From: Lachnospiraceae bacterium
GTDB lineage: Bacteria; Bacillota; Clostridia; Lachnospirales; Lachnospiraceae
Direction: 5' to 3'
DNA length: 13,279 nucleotides
NCBI GenBank assembly: GCA_009787745.1
Contig: WQST01000047.1
Location: forward strand, 1-13,279
In this document: positions 1-6,689 of the stretch, in pieces
Position numbering within the stretch: position 1 is the first letter of the stretch
Layout of the letters: each line of letters begins with the position of its first letter
The notes under the pieces: model-generated
Seen by the model: only the letters and a program-made list of their open reading frames with translations
What the model was told of the DNA's origin: nothing
Database searches by the model: none
Translations under genes and position numbers: made by a program

Positions 1-734
1 GAAAGTTCTTTTTTGGCTTTCTCCGCAGCTTCACGCAGGCGTTGGAGTGCCATTTTATCATTTGAAAGGTCGACACCTTCGGTTTTCTTAAATTCTGCTA
101 ACATGAAATTCGTTACTTTTTCATCGAAGTCGTCACCGCCTAAGCGGTTGTCGCCGCTGGTGGCGAGAACTTCAATAACGCCGTCGCCGATTTCGATAAT
201 GGATACGTCAAAGGTACCGCCGCCCAAGTCATAAACCATGATTTTTTGCTCTTTTTCATTATCGAGACCGTAAGCTAAAGCGGCCGCGGTCGGCTCATTA
301 ATGATTCTCTTGACGTCAAGCCCGGCAATTTTCCCTGCATCTTTGGTTGCTTGGCGCTGAGCATCGTTAAAGTATGCCGGAACGGTGATAACGGCTTCGG
401 TTACTTTTTCACCCAGATAATTTTCAGCATCGGTTTTTAATTTTTGCAGTACCATTGCGGAAATTTGCTGAGGTGAGTATTTTTTGTCGTCGATGGTACG
501 GCCGCGGTCGGTTCCCATGTCACGCTTAATCGAAGAGATTGTTTTCTCTGAATTGGTAACAGCTTGGCGCTTCGCAGGCTCACCGACTAAGCGTTCGCCT
601 GTTTTCGTGAAAGCAACGACTGAAGGGGTGGTACGAAGTCCCTCGGTATTGGTGATAACGGTGGGTTTACCGCCTTCCATAACACCCACGCAACTATTGG
701 TAGTTCCTAAGTCAATTCCGATAATTTTTCCCAT
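1..734 (-). CDS. dnaK: Molecular chaperone DnaK (Hsp70), N-terminal part, cut by window edge
   Basis: Cytoplasmic ATP-dependent Hsp70 chaperone that folds and protects proteins with DnaJ and GrpE. Translation from the ATG at 732-734 gives 244 codons with no stop before the window edge, so the rest of the ATPase domain and the whole substrate-binding domain lie outside. Visible ATPase motifs are the phosphate-1 loop IDLGTTNS (residues 7-14), the AYFNDAQRQAT stretch (120-130), NEPTAAALAYG (146-156), the phosphate-2 signature DLGGGTFDVSII (169-180) and GGDDFD (199-204). A strong AGGAGG ribosome binding site lies about 9 bases upstream of the ATG. It is the third gene of hrcA-grpE-dnaK, 49 bp after grpE, and should share the CIRCE-controlled promoter upstream of hrcA. 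Identity is essentially certain; only completeness is unknown. Confidence 0.98.
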   Translation of the reverse strand, partial: MGKIIGIDLGTTNSCVGVMEGGKPTVITNTEGLRTTPSVVAFTKTGERLVGEPAKRQAVTNSEKTISSIKRDMGTDRGRTIDDKKYSPQQISAMVLQKLKTDAENYLGEKVTEAVITVPAYFNDAQRQATKDAGKIAGLDVKRIINEPTAAALAYGLDNEKEQKIMVYDLGGGTFDVSIIEIGDGVIEVLATSGDNRLGGDDFDEKVTNFMLAEFKKTEGVDLSNDKMALQRLREAAEKAKKEL

Positions 735-783
735 TTTATTTTCCTCCTAAATTTAGTTTGTTAATTACATTATTAGAAAATCT

Positions 784-1359
784 TCATATTGTTACGCCAA
801 CCATACTGTATCTTACAACTGTGTTACGGTATGTGTAGCCTTTTTGCATTTCCTGAGCAATGATTCCTGTTTCGTATTCATCGCTTTCGACCTGCATAAC
901 GGCGTTATGGAGATCGGGATTAAACTCTTCGCCGACGGCGGGGATTGCCTTGACATCAAGATTATCAAGCTCCATAATGAGCTGTTTGTAAATCATGTTC
1001 ATGCCTTCGGCAAACGATGTATCTTTTTCTTCCTCCGCGATGGCGGCTAAACCGCGTTCGAAATTGTCAACAACAGGAAGGATTTTTTCGATGATACTGC
1101 GGGCGCCTGTTTCGAACATTTGCGATTTTTCTTTTTCGGTACGCTTTCTGAAATTTTCAAATTCCGCCATCTGGCGCATTACCCGGTCTTCTAAAGTAGT
1201 GATGCGTTCCTTTTGTTTATCCGGCTTTGATTTCTTTTTAAATGCTTTCGGTTTTACTTCTTCGTTTTCAGGTTCTGCTTGTGTTACCTCACTGTCGTCA
1301 TGATTTTCGATTTCGGTATCATCCGTCTCTTCGGTTAATACTTTTTCTTGTTCATCCAT
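784..1359 (-). CDS. grpE: Nucleotide exchange factor GrpE
   Basis: Cytoplasmic dimeric co-chaperone that releases ADP from DnaK. The 191-residue length fits the family. The first 45 or so residues are acidic then basic and low in complexity (disordered tail, usual in GrpE). Residues 50-95 form the long dimerisation helix, with the typical AEFENFRKRTEKEK (65-78), followed by ILPVVDNFERGL (93-104). The C-terminal beta-wing that contacts DnaK follows from about 135 and includes GEEFNPDLHNAV (143-154) and GYTYRNTVVRYSMV (174-187). The ATG has an AAAGGA ribosome binding site about 9 bases upstream. It lies 17 bp after hrcA and 49 bp before dnaK, so it is an operon member under HrcA control. Confidence 0.97.
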   Translation of the reverse strand: MDEQEKVLTEETDDTEIENHDDSEVTQAEPENEEVKPKAFKKKSKPDKQKERITTLEDRVMRQMAEFENFRKRTEKEKSQMFETGARSIIEKILPVVDNFERGLAAIAEEEKDTSFAEGMNMIYKQLIMELDNLDVKAIPAVGEEFNPDLHNAVMQVESDEYETGIIAQEMQKGYTYRNTVVRYSMVGVTI

Positions 1360-1376
1360 GGGACTTTTCCTTTCTG

Positions 1377-2396
1377 TTAGTTTTTGTATAAGTCTTCAAG
1401 CTGTGATTTTAGTGATTTAAGTACTCCGACTACTTTATCATAATCCATTCTCTTAGGGCCGATAATTCCAATTGTTCCGCGCATTCCTTCTTCTAATTCG
1501 TATGTGGCGGTAACGATACTGCAATCTTTCATTGACTGGATCGATGTTTCATTTCCGATGTAAACCTGTATTCCTGTGGAATCGCCGCCATTTTCGCTGA
1601 CCAATTCGGTCAACAGACGTTTTTCTTCAAAGGCGCTGATTAGTTCGCTGGCTTTATGATGATCGGCAAGTTCGGGATACTTGAAAATATTGTTAGTACC
1701 GCTTGTATAAATTTCTAAGTCTTCGTCCGCCTTTATTGCATCGCCGACTGCTTCAATCACTTCGCCGACGATGGCACTATAGCTGCCTGCTTGCTTTTTA
1801 AGCGTTTGGATCATGCTTAGGCTTATGTCGTCAATCGATAGCCCGTTTAGGTGTGTATTGAGTAATATATTTAGTTTTAGCAGTGTTTCATCGTCTAGTT
1901 GTTCAGCAAGGTTCAAAATATGATTCTTGATTACGTTTCCTTCGACGACGATGACGGCAAGTAATTGATTTTTGTCAACTTTTGTGAGTTGGATGAATTT
2001 CAGCTTGTTATGCCGATAATTGGGAGCGCTAATCATGGATGCATAATTAGTGTTGACTGCTAAAACTTTTGCCGCTTGTTTAAGGAGATGATCGATTTTG
2101 TCGGCCTTTTCCAGTAATGTTTCCTTTAGCTCATCGATTTCGCGGTTCTTTTCATCCATCATCGTATCGACATAGAGGCGATAACCTTTATCGGAAGGAA
2201 TGCGCCCTGCTGATGTATACGGTTGAAGGATATAACCCATTTCCTCTAAATCCGCCATTTCGTTACGGATGGTCGCAGAGCTTAAGTTGAGGTCGGCAAA
2301 TTTCGAAATAGTACGGCTGCCAACGGGTTCTCCTGTTTCAAGGTAGTTGCGGATGATAGTCTGGAGGATTTTTAGTTTGCGGTCATCTAACGGCAT
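1377..2396 (-). CDS. hrcA: Heat-inducible transcription repressor HrcA
   Basis: Represses class I heat-shock genes by binding CIRCE; its activity is known to depend on GroEL. The 339 residues match the usual length. The N-terminal winged helix (about 1-80) shows RKLKILQTIIRNYLETGEPV, VGSRTISKF, LSSATIRNEMADLEE and the conserved YTSAGRIPSDKGYRLYVD segment; the remainder is the GAF-like dimerisation/inducer domain, ending in a typical GTIGIIGPKRMDYDKVV stretch. It is first in the operon, and its own operator lies 12 bp before its start codon, so it is autoregulated. The start fits the family N-terminus but has no clear Shine-Dalgarno: the 12 bases before the ATG are A-rich and directly abut the CIRCE arm. 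A second ATG 8 bases upstream is out of frame. Confidence 0.97.
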   Translation of the reverse strand: MPLDDRKLKILQTIIRNYLETGEPVGSRTISKFADLNLSSATIRNEMADLEEMGYILQPYTSAGRIPSDKGYRLYVDTMMDEKNREIDELKETLLEKADKIDHLLKQAAKVLAVNTNYASMISAPNYRHNKLKFIQLTKVDKNQLLAVIVVEGNVIKNHILNLAEQLDDETLLKLNILLNTHLNGLSIDDISLSMIQTLKKQAGSYSAIVGEVIEAVGDAIKADEDLEIYTSGTNNIFKYPELADHHKASELISAFEEKRLLTELVSENGGDSTGIQVYIGNETSIQSMKDCSIVTATYELEEGMRGTIGIIGPKRMDYDKVVGVLKSLKSQLEDLYKN

Positions 2397-2408
2397 TTTT
2401 TCATTCTG

Positions 2409-2435
2409 TTAGCACTCGTTAATCAGGAGTGCTAA
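2409..2435 (-). promoter_or_regulatory. CIRCE operator (HrcA binding site)
   Basis: A perfect consensus inverted repeat: TTAGCACTC (2409-2417), a 9-base spacer (2418-2426), then GAGTGCTAA (2427-2435). This is the canonical HrcA operator. It starts about 15 bases downstream of the -10 box of the hrcA promoter and ends 12 bases before the hrcA ATG, so it lies in the transcribed leader or at the transcription start, as in other Bacillota. Confidence 0.98.
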
Positions 2436-2449
2436 CATCTCCCTTACAT

Positions 2450-2478
2450 AAAATATCACCATCCGCGGGATAAGTCAA
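2450..2478 (-). promoter_or_regulatory. Vegetative promoter of the hrcA-grpE-dnaK operon
   Basis: On the minus strand, TTGACT (2473-2478) and TATTTT (2450-2455) are separated by exactly 17 bp, a good housekeeping-sigma promoter. The predicted start is a few bases before the CIRCE element, giving the standard promoter-CIRCE-hrcA layout. No sigma-B-like element was seen. Confidence 0.85.
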
Positions 2479-2540
2479 TAAATATATGAAAAATAAATTA
2501 TTAAAAAAGAATAAAAATGGTGTTGTATATTGTGTCAAAT

Positions 2541-2571
2541 AAAAAAGAAGCCGTCACAGTGACAGCTTCTT
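2541..2571 (-). terminator. Rho-independent terminator after the DUF6465-like gene
   Basis: Arms AAGAAGC (2545-2551) and GCTTCTT (2565-2571) pair; after a C/A mismatch GTCA and TGAC pair over a 3-base loop. Read on the minus strand, the hairpin is followed by six T residues (complement of 2541-2546). It starts 16 bp after the stop of the gene at 2587-3021 and separates it from the heat-shock promoter. Confidence 0.88.
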
Positions 2572-2586
2572 AGATATTATTTATTA

Positions 2587-3021
2587 CTAAATAGAAAAAC
2601 TTCCTGTAATATCGTTGTTGAAAACGTAGTATGCTTTATCTTCTTCGGGCTTTACGTAAAGTTCAATGTCTTTAAGCTCGCTTGCTTTTTTTCCAAAGTC
2701 GTATTGCCATACATCTTTTGCACTTTTTAACAAGTCCTCTTGAGAGTAAGATTTGTTATTAAACTCGAATTTAACGATTTCATTTTTCTTAGATGCAGTA
2801 CTTTTGGTGCTTGCTTTTTTCTCCGCCGTTTTCTTTACCGAGGGTTTCTTTGCAACTGCTTTAGTTGTTTCTTTCTTGGCAGTAACTTTGGCAGGTGTTT
2901 TCTTTACGGCGGCGGCTTTTTTCGGTGCGACCTCTTTTACTTTAGTACTATTTGAATCAACTGATTTACTTTCTGCCTTAGCTTGAGTTGTCTTGGTAAT
3001 GTCTTTTTTTAACTCTTCCAT
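2587..3021 (-). CDS. Small basic protein: Lys/Ala-rich histone-H1-like tail plus DUF6465-like C-terminal domain
   Basis: Function unknown. From the chosen ATG the protein has 144 residues. Residues 1-80 are rich in Lys, Ala, Thr and Ser, with repeated AKK, VKK and APKKAAAVKKTPAKVTAKKE-type segments resembling histone H1 or bacterial HU-tail repeats; this part is probably disordered and could bind DNA, RNA or acidic cell-wall polymers. Residues from about 80 to the end form a compact domain (KFEFNNKSYSQEDLLKSA, a central WQYDFGKKASEL, then LKDIELYVKPEEDKAYYVFN and a final ITGSF) that I recall as typical of DUF6465 proteins in Clostridia. An in-frame GTG at 3048 would add nine residues but has no ribosome binding site, whereas the ATG at 3019-3021 has AAGGAG eight bases upstream. 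There is no signal peptide or membrane segment. It is monocistronic, with its own promoter and terminator. DNA binding is inference from composition. Confidence 0.85.
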   Translation of the reverse strand: MEELKKDITKTTQAKAESKSVDSNSTKVKEVAPKKAAAVKKTPAKVTAKKETTKAVAKKPSVKKTAEKKASTKSTASKKNEIVKFEFNNKSYSQEDLLKSAKDVWQYDFGKKASELKDIELYVKPEEDKAYYVFNNDITGSFSI

Positions 3022-3029
3022 ATTATGGA

Positions 3030-3035
3030 CTCCTT
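3030..3035 (-). promoter_or_regulatory. Ribosome binding site fixing the start of the H1-like protein
   Basis: Minus-strand AAGGAG lies eight bases before the ATG at 3019-3021. It falls inside the coding stretch that would exist if the GTG at 3048 were used, so it argues for the shorter product. Confidence 0.85.
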
Positions 3036-3094
3036 CCACACAATTCACCTATTTAATAAAAAAATATAAGCATGTTTTCTTTTAATCTGCAAAT

Positions 3095-3123
3095 AGTCTA
3101 CTATTCTTCATAAGAATTGTCAA
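3095..3123 (-). promoter_or_regulatory. Promoter of the DUF6465-like gene
   Basis: A perfect minus-strand TTGACA (3118-3123) is followed after 17 bp by TAGACT (3095-3100, four of six consensus positions). The start would be near 3088, giving a leader of about 65 bases before the ATG at 3021. The spacer carries a perfect inverted repeat (separate entry). Confidence 0.75.
3103..3117. promoter_or_regulatory. Inverted repeat filling the promoter spacer (candidate operator)
   Basis: ATTCTT (3103-3108), CAT, AAGAAT (3112-3117) is a perfect 6-3-6 palindrome lying wholly between the -35 and -10 boxes. A dimeric repressor bound here would block RNA polymerase. The cognate regulator is unknown, and a 6-bp AT-rich repeat can arise by chance. 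Confidence 0.45.
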
Positions 3124-3170
3124 CCTTTGATTGGAAAAAAAGGGAAATATTAGTAATAATTTTATTAATT

Positions 3171-4019
3171 TCATCTAAAATAGAAATATCCCAGTACAAC
3201 CGCACCTAATATAATTCTATAATAGCCAAAAATCTTAAAATTATTTTTCCTGATATAATTTAATAAAAAGCGGATAACTATTATCGAAACAAAGAATGCA
3301 ACCGCCATTCCTACTAAAAGAATCGCCGCCTCGGTACTTGTAAAGGACAAGCCGAATTTAACAAGTTTTAATAAGCTTGCTCCCGCCATTACAGGAATAG
3401 CGAGAAAAAAGGTAAATTCCGCGGCGATAGTGCGTGAAACGCCGATTAACAAAGCACCTATTATCGTCGCTCCCGAACGTGATGTTCCGGGAAAAACAGC
3501 GGCGATTAGTTGAAAAATACCGATAATTATGGCCGTATGATAGGTTATCTCGGTAAGAGAATTAATTTTTGGCACCCGGCCTTCGTTTTTGTTCTCAATA
3601 ACAATAAAAACGATACCGAAAAATATTAATGCAATCGAGACGCCGACGGCGTTATAAAAAAGGCTTTCAAAAAAATCATCAAATAAAAATCCCACGATCG
3701 CCGCAGGAACACAGGCGACCAAAATTTTCCCCCAGAGATTAAGAATATCAGGCTTTACATAGGATAAAACGCCGCTTGCCTTAAGATTATCAGGGGTTTT
3801 TCCGCCAAAGGGAAAGATCTTCGGCCAAAAAAGCACCACCACTGCCATAATCGAAGCCAATTGGATTACGACAAGGAACATTTCCCAAAATCGTTCTGTG
3901 ATGCCTTCGAATTTAATAAATTCTTCCAGGAGTATCATATGTCCTGTACTTGATATCGGAAGCCACTCAGTGATTCCTTGAACAATGCCAAAGACGACCG
4001 CTTTAATTATATCTAACAT
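3171..4019 (-). CDS. uppP: Undecaprenyl-diphosphatase UppP (BacA family)
   Basis: Polytopic membrane enzyme that dephosphorylates undecaprenyl pyrophosphate, recycling the lipid carrier for peptidoglycan and other wall polymers; extra copies give bacitracin resistance. The 282-residue length is normal. The first catalytic motif is QGITEWLPISSTGH (residues 14-27) with Glu18, Ser24 and His27; the second is FPGTSRSGATI (176-186) with Arg181. About eight hydrophobic segments alternate with short loops (roughly 50-65, 98-113, 124-141, 160-175, 183-196, 200-217, 228-250, 262-280). The ATG has AAAGGG about six bases upstream. It follows the aminotransferase gene by 79 bp on the same strand and may share its transcript; I found no convincing promoter in that gap. 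No GC-rich terminator is visible after its TGA stop. Confidence 0.97.
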   Translation of the reverse strand: MLDIIKAVVFGIVQGITEWLPISSTGHMILLEEFIKFEGITERFWEMFLVVIQLASIMAVVVLFWPKIFPFGGKTPDNLKASGVLSYVKPDILNLWGKILVACVPAAIVGFLFDDFFESLFYNAVGVSIALIFFGIVFIVIENKNEGRVPKINSLTEITYHTAIIIGIFQLIAAVFPGTSRSGATIIGALLIGVSRTIAAEFTFFLAIPVMAGASLLKLVKFGLSFTSTEAAILLVGMAVAFFVSIIVIRFLLNYIRKNNFKIFGYYRIILGAVVLGYFYFR

Positions 4020-4098
4020 AATGCCCTTTCAAATTATCCAAGCTATAGGAGTATATATGTGGTTTTGCTGTAAAATATTCCGGAGACTGCGAAATTAG

Positions 4099-5283
4099 TT
4101 AGTAATTTTCTTTGATAAAGCGTCTGATTATCGGCAGTGAACGCTCTACTTTTTCCGTATCTATGCAATATGCCATCCGGAAGTAACCGGGGCATCCGAA
4201 ACTGTCGGCAGGGACAATAATCAAATCATACTCCATCGCTTTTCGGCAAAATGCGTTCGCATCTTCAATCGGTGCTTTCGGGAAAATATAAAAGGTGCCG
4301 TCAGGTTTCGTACATGTGAGGCCTAAGCTTACCAGTTCATTATAAAGCAGGTTCATATTAGCTTCATAAATGGTCATATCAGATTGGATATCAAGGACTT
4401 CCGCAATAGCCAGCTGGATAATCGTCGGCGGGCAATTATGCCCTGTTCCGCGGGAAATCTGACCGCACATCGGGACGATTAAATCCGCATCCGTACAAGC
4501 GGGATTAACGGCGATATAACCGATTCGCTCACCCGGAAGCGAAAGCGATTTCGAATAGGAATAGCATGAAATTGTATTATCATAAAAAGATGAAATATAC
4601 GGCATCTGCACATTGCCGAAAATAATCTCACGATAAGGCTCGTCGGAAATCAAGAATATGTCATGCCCGTATTCTTTTTGTTTCGCATAGAGTAAATCCG
4701 CTAATTTTTGCAGTGTCGCCGATGAGTAAGCCGCGCCTGACGGGTTATTGGGCGAATTGATAAGAACCGCCATTACTTTATCCGTTAGCATTTCTTCAAA
4801 TTGTTCGAAATCAATTTGAAAATCGTTTGTGTTAGGAGGAACTACTTTTAAGTTCGCGCCCGTTAAGTTAACGTAGGGCATATACTCGGGGAAAAAAGGC
4901 GCAAAAGTCAGGATCTCATCACCGGGTACGGTAATACAGCGAACAGCGTGAGATATCGCTCCTGCGGCGCCGGTCGTCATAAAAATATGCTCCGCCCGAT
5001 AATTCATTCCGAAACGCTCATTCAAAGATAACGCTATTTTTTCTTTTACATGCGGTATCCCGAGGCTCGGACTATATCCATGTAATTCTTTTGATGATTT
5101 CGTCTTAAGCAAGTTAATCATCGTTTCTGTCAGCTTCGCGGGGGTCGGTACGGAAGGATTCCCCAGGCTGTAATCAAAAACATTTTCATAGCCTATTTCC
5201 TGACCGCGGACAGCGGCGAACTCCGCCAGCTCTCTTATTATTGATTTTCCGCTAAGCATATTTTTGTATTTCGTTGAAACCAT
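4099..5283 (-). CDS. PLP-dependent aminotransferase, class I/II (fold type I)
   Basis: Cytoplasmic transaminase of the aspartate aminotransferase superfamily, 394 residues. Visible active-site features are SLGNPSVPTP near the N-terminus (39-48), the GAAGAI cofactor-phosphate loop (105-110), INSPNNPSG (175-183) with Asn180, SDEPY (213-217) with Asp214 pairing the PLP nitrogen, YSYSKSLSLPGERIGY (241-256) with Schiff-base Lys245 and Arg253, and YFRMAY (367-372) with Arg369, expected to bind the substrate carboxylate. The ATG has AAGGAG close upstream. It lies 50 bp after galK on the same strand, probably in the same transcript. Proteins of this subgroup in Clostridia are usually annotated only as PLP-dependent aminotransferase; aspartate, aromatic or alanine-type substrates are all possible, so I give no gene symbol. 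Nothing is missing from the catalytic set. Confidence 0.95.
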   Translation of the reverse strand: MVSTKYKNMLSGKSIIRELAEFAAVRGQEIGYENVFDYSLGNPSVPTPAKLTETMINLLKTKSSKELHGYSPSLGIPHVKEKIALSLNERFGMNYRAEHIFMTTGAAGAISHAVRCITVPGDEILTFAPFFPEYMPYVNLTGANLKVVPPNTNDFQIDFEQFEEMLTDKVMAVLINSPNNPSGAAYSSATLQKLADLLYAKQKEYGHDIFLISDEPYREIIFGNVQMPYISSFYDNTISCYSYSKSLSLPGERIGYIAVNPACTDADLIVPMCGQISRGTGHNCPPTIIQLAIAEVLDIQSDMTIYEANMNLLYNELVSLGLTCTKPDGTFYIFPKAPIEDANAFCRKAMEYDLIIVPADSFGCPGYFRMAYCIDTEKVERSLPIIRRFIKENY

Positions 5284-5333
5284 TGATGTCTCCTTTTCTT
5301 TTGTTTTGTTATTTAGATAAGGTTTAACGCATT

Positions 5334-6611
5334 TCAGGGTTTAATTTCACAACCGCCGATAGGGCGGATGCTCAAAATATGACAGGAATTCGCTCCGAAT
5401 AAAGCGTTCTGTCTTGTACAAAACTCTTCTAACAGTTCATCAGGCACAAAAGCTTGTATAGTACCCGCAAAGCCGCCGCCCTGCACGCGCCAAGCACCTT
5501 TTCCCGCAAGGATTGTTTCGCTGAGATCAAGGGCGAGGGTAAGTCCCTGCTTATCAGGCTCTTTTGTTGAATAAATATTTTGTAAACATGTTAAAGAAGA
5601 ACGTCCTGAACGAATAATATTACAAAGAAATTTTTCAATATTTCCTTCTTTAAGTTCATTTGCCGAATCCACCGCCAGTTTATTATCCCGGAAAAAATGA
5701 ATCGCCCGGAGTACTGCGCGGTCTCCGACTAAGGATTTTAGGCTATGTAGTTTGGTAAAAAATTCCGCTTCATCTACTCCGCGCAAATTCTCTTTACCCA
5801 TTTGATTGGCTACTGCGCACATTTCTTTTCTGATGTCCGCGTAATCATCGGTTAGGTCAGCGTGGCTTCCTTTGGTGTTCACTATGCACAGGTTAAAGCC
5901 ATGTTCAGAAAGATTAAATTTGATCGGATCAATAACGGGATTTTCAGGTTCCAGGAAGTCGATTTGCACAAAACCTCCGACGGAAGAAGCTATTTGATCC
6001 ATAAGCCCGCATGGTTTCCCTAAATATACGTTTTCGGCATACTGCCCCGCAATGGCAATTTCGACAGCATTTACATCTGAATTAAAAAGCCGCGCCATAA
6101 TATTTCCAACCGCAACCTCATATGCCGCCGACGAGGATAGCCCCGATCCTCCCGGCACATTGCTGACGGTGTAGGCGTCAAATCCTTTTATTTCGCTTCC
6201 ATGCTCTGAAAACCAATTAGCCATTCCTCTAATCAGTGCCGCCGAAGTTCCATACTCGGATTCGCGTACAGATAAATCGCGGACATCAATTTCGTCAGGC
6301 GGATAATTTGCCGATTGGATTCGAATTATATCTTCACCATTAGCGGCCGCCGCGCAGATGATATCTAAATCAATTGCCGCCGCCAGGACATTACCGTTCT
6401 GGTGATCCGTATGGTTTCCGCCGACTTCTGTGCGTCCGGGTGCGGAGATAATGATTGTCGGTTTATCATCGAAGGTATTAATAAAATTTCGCAGTAATCC
6501 AATGTATCGTTCACGGCATAAAGGCGTCTCTGATAACGGGTATAATATCCCGAAGGTTTTATCATATCCGCCTGATTCAATATCATTTATTATTTGGCTG
6601 CATTTTATCAT
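5334..6611 (-). CDS. galK: Galactokinase-family GHMP sugar kinase
   Basis: Probably phosphorylates galactose at C1 using ATP, the first Leloir-pathway step, in the cytoplasm. The 425-residue chain is longer than the roughly 380-390 of E. coli GalK because about 50 extra residues precede the sugar-binding motif, a form I know from Clostridia. Motif 1 is PGRTEVGGNHTDHQ (58-71) with Arg60; motif 2, the ATP loop, is PGGSGLSSSAAYE (153-165); CGLMDQIASS (201-210) carries the catalytic Asp205; NTKGSHADLTDDYADI (245-260) is typical of the family; motif 3 is GGGFAG (378-383). In ordinary galactokinases the residue two before the Asp-containing HTDY is part of GEH; here it is Asn66, so the usual galactose-contacting Glu is replaced. 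The ATG has AGGGAG upstream. The neighbours are an AraC regulator and an aminotransferase; no galT or galE is present here. Substrate is therefore likely but not proven. Confidence 0.9.
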   Translation of the reverse strand: MIKCSQIINDIESGGYDKTFGILYPLSETPLCRERYIGLLRNFINTFDDKPTIIISAPGRTEVGGNHTDHQNGNVLAAAIDLDIICAAAANGEDIIRIQSANYPPDEIDVRDLSVRESEYGTSAALIRGMANWFSEHGSEIKGFDAYTVSNVPGGSGLSSSAAYEVAVGNIMARLFNSDVNAVEIAIAGQYAENVYLGKPCGLMDQIASSVGGFVQIDFLEPENPVIDPIKFNLSEHGFNLCIVNTKGSHADLTDDYADIRKEMCAVANQMGKENLRGVDEAEFFTKLHSLKSLVGDRAVLRAIHFFRDNKLAVDSANELKEGNIEKFLCNIIRSGRSSLTCLQNIYSTKEPDKQGLTLALDLSETILAGKGAWRVQGGGFAGTIQAFVPDELLEEFCTRQNALFGANSCHILSIRPIGGCEIKP

Positions 6612-6637
6612 ACTAACTCCCTATATTTCTTGGATAT

Positions 6638-6664
6638 AAAAACAGGCAATAAATGCCTGTTTTT
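6638..6664 (-). terminator. Strong hairpin terminator between the AraC gene and galK
   Basis: Eleven perfectly paired bases, AAAAACAGGCA (6638-6648) with TGCCTGTTTTT (6654-6664), over a 5-base loop. It has A and T tracts on both sides, so it can work in either direction. It begins 25 bp after the stop of the AraC gene and ends 26 bp before the galK ATG, leaving little room for a separate galK promoter. Confidence 0.88.
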
Positions 6665-6689
6665 ATAATCGCTATACGAGAACAAGATA

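Noticed and set aside
784..1359. Plus-strand open frames opposite grpE (844-1303)
   Set aside because: Shadows of a clearly conserved gene on the other strand; no ribosome binding sites or known motifs.
2740..2986. Two plus-strand open frames rich in Phe and Leu opposite the H1-like gene
   Set aside because: They are the antisense of Lys codons in the basic tail (AAA/AAG read as TTT/CTT), giving a false hydrophobic protein; no ribosome binding site or conservation signal.
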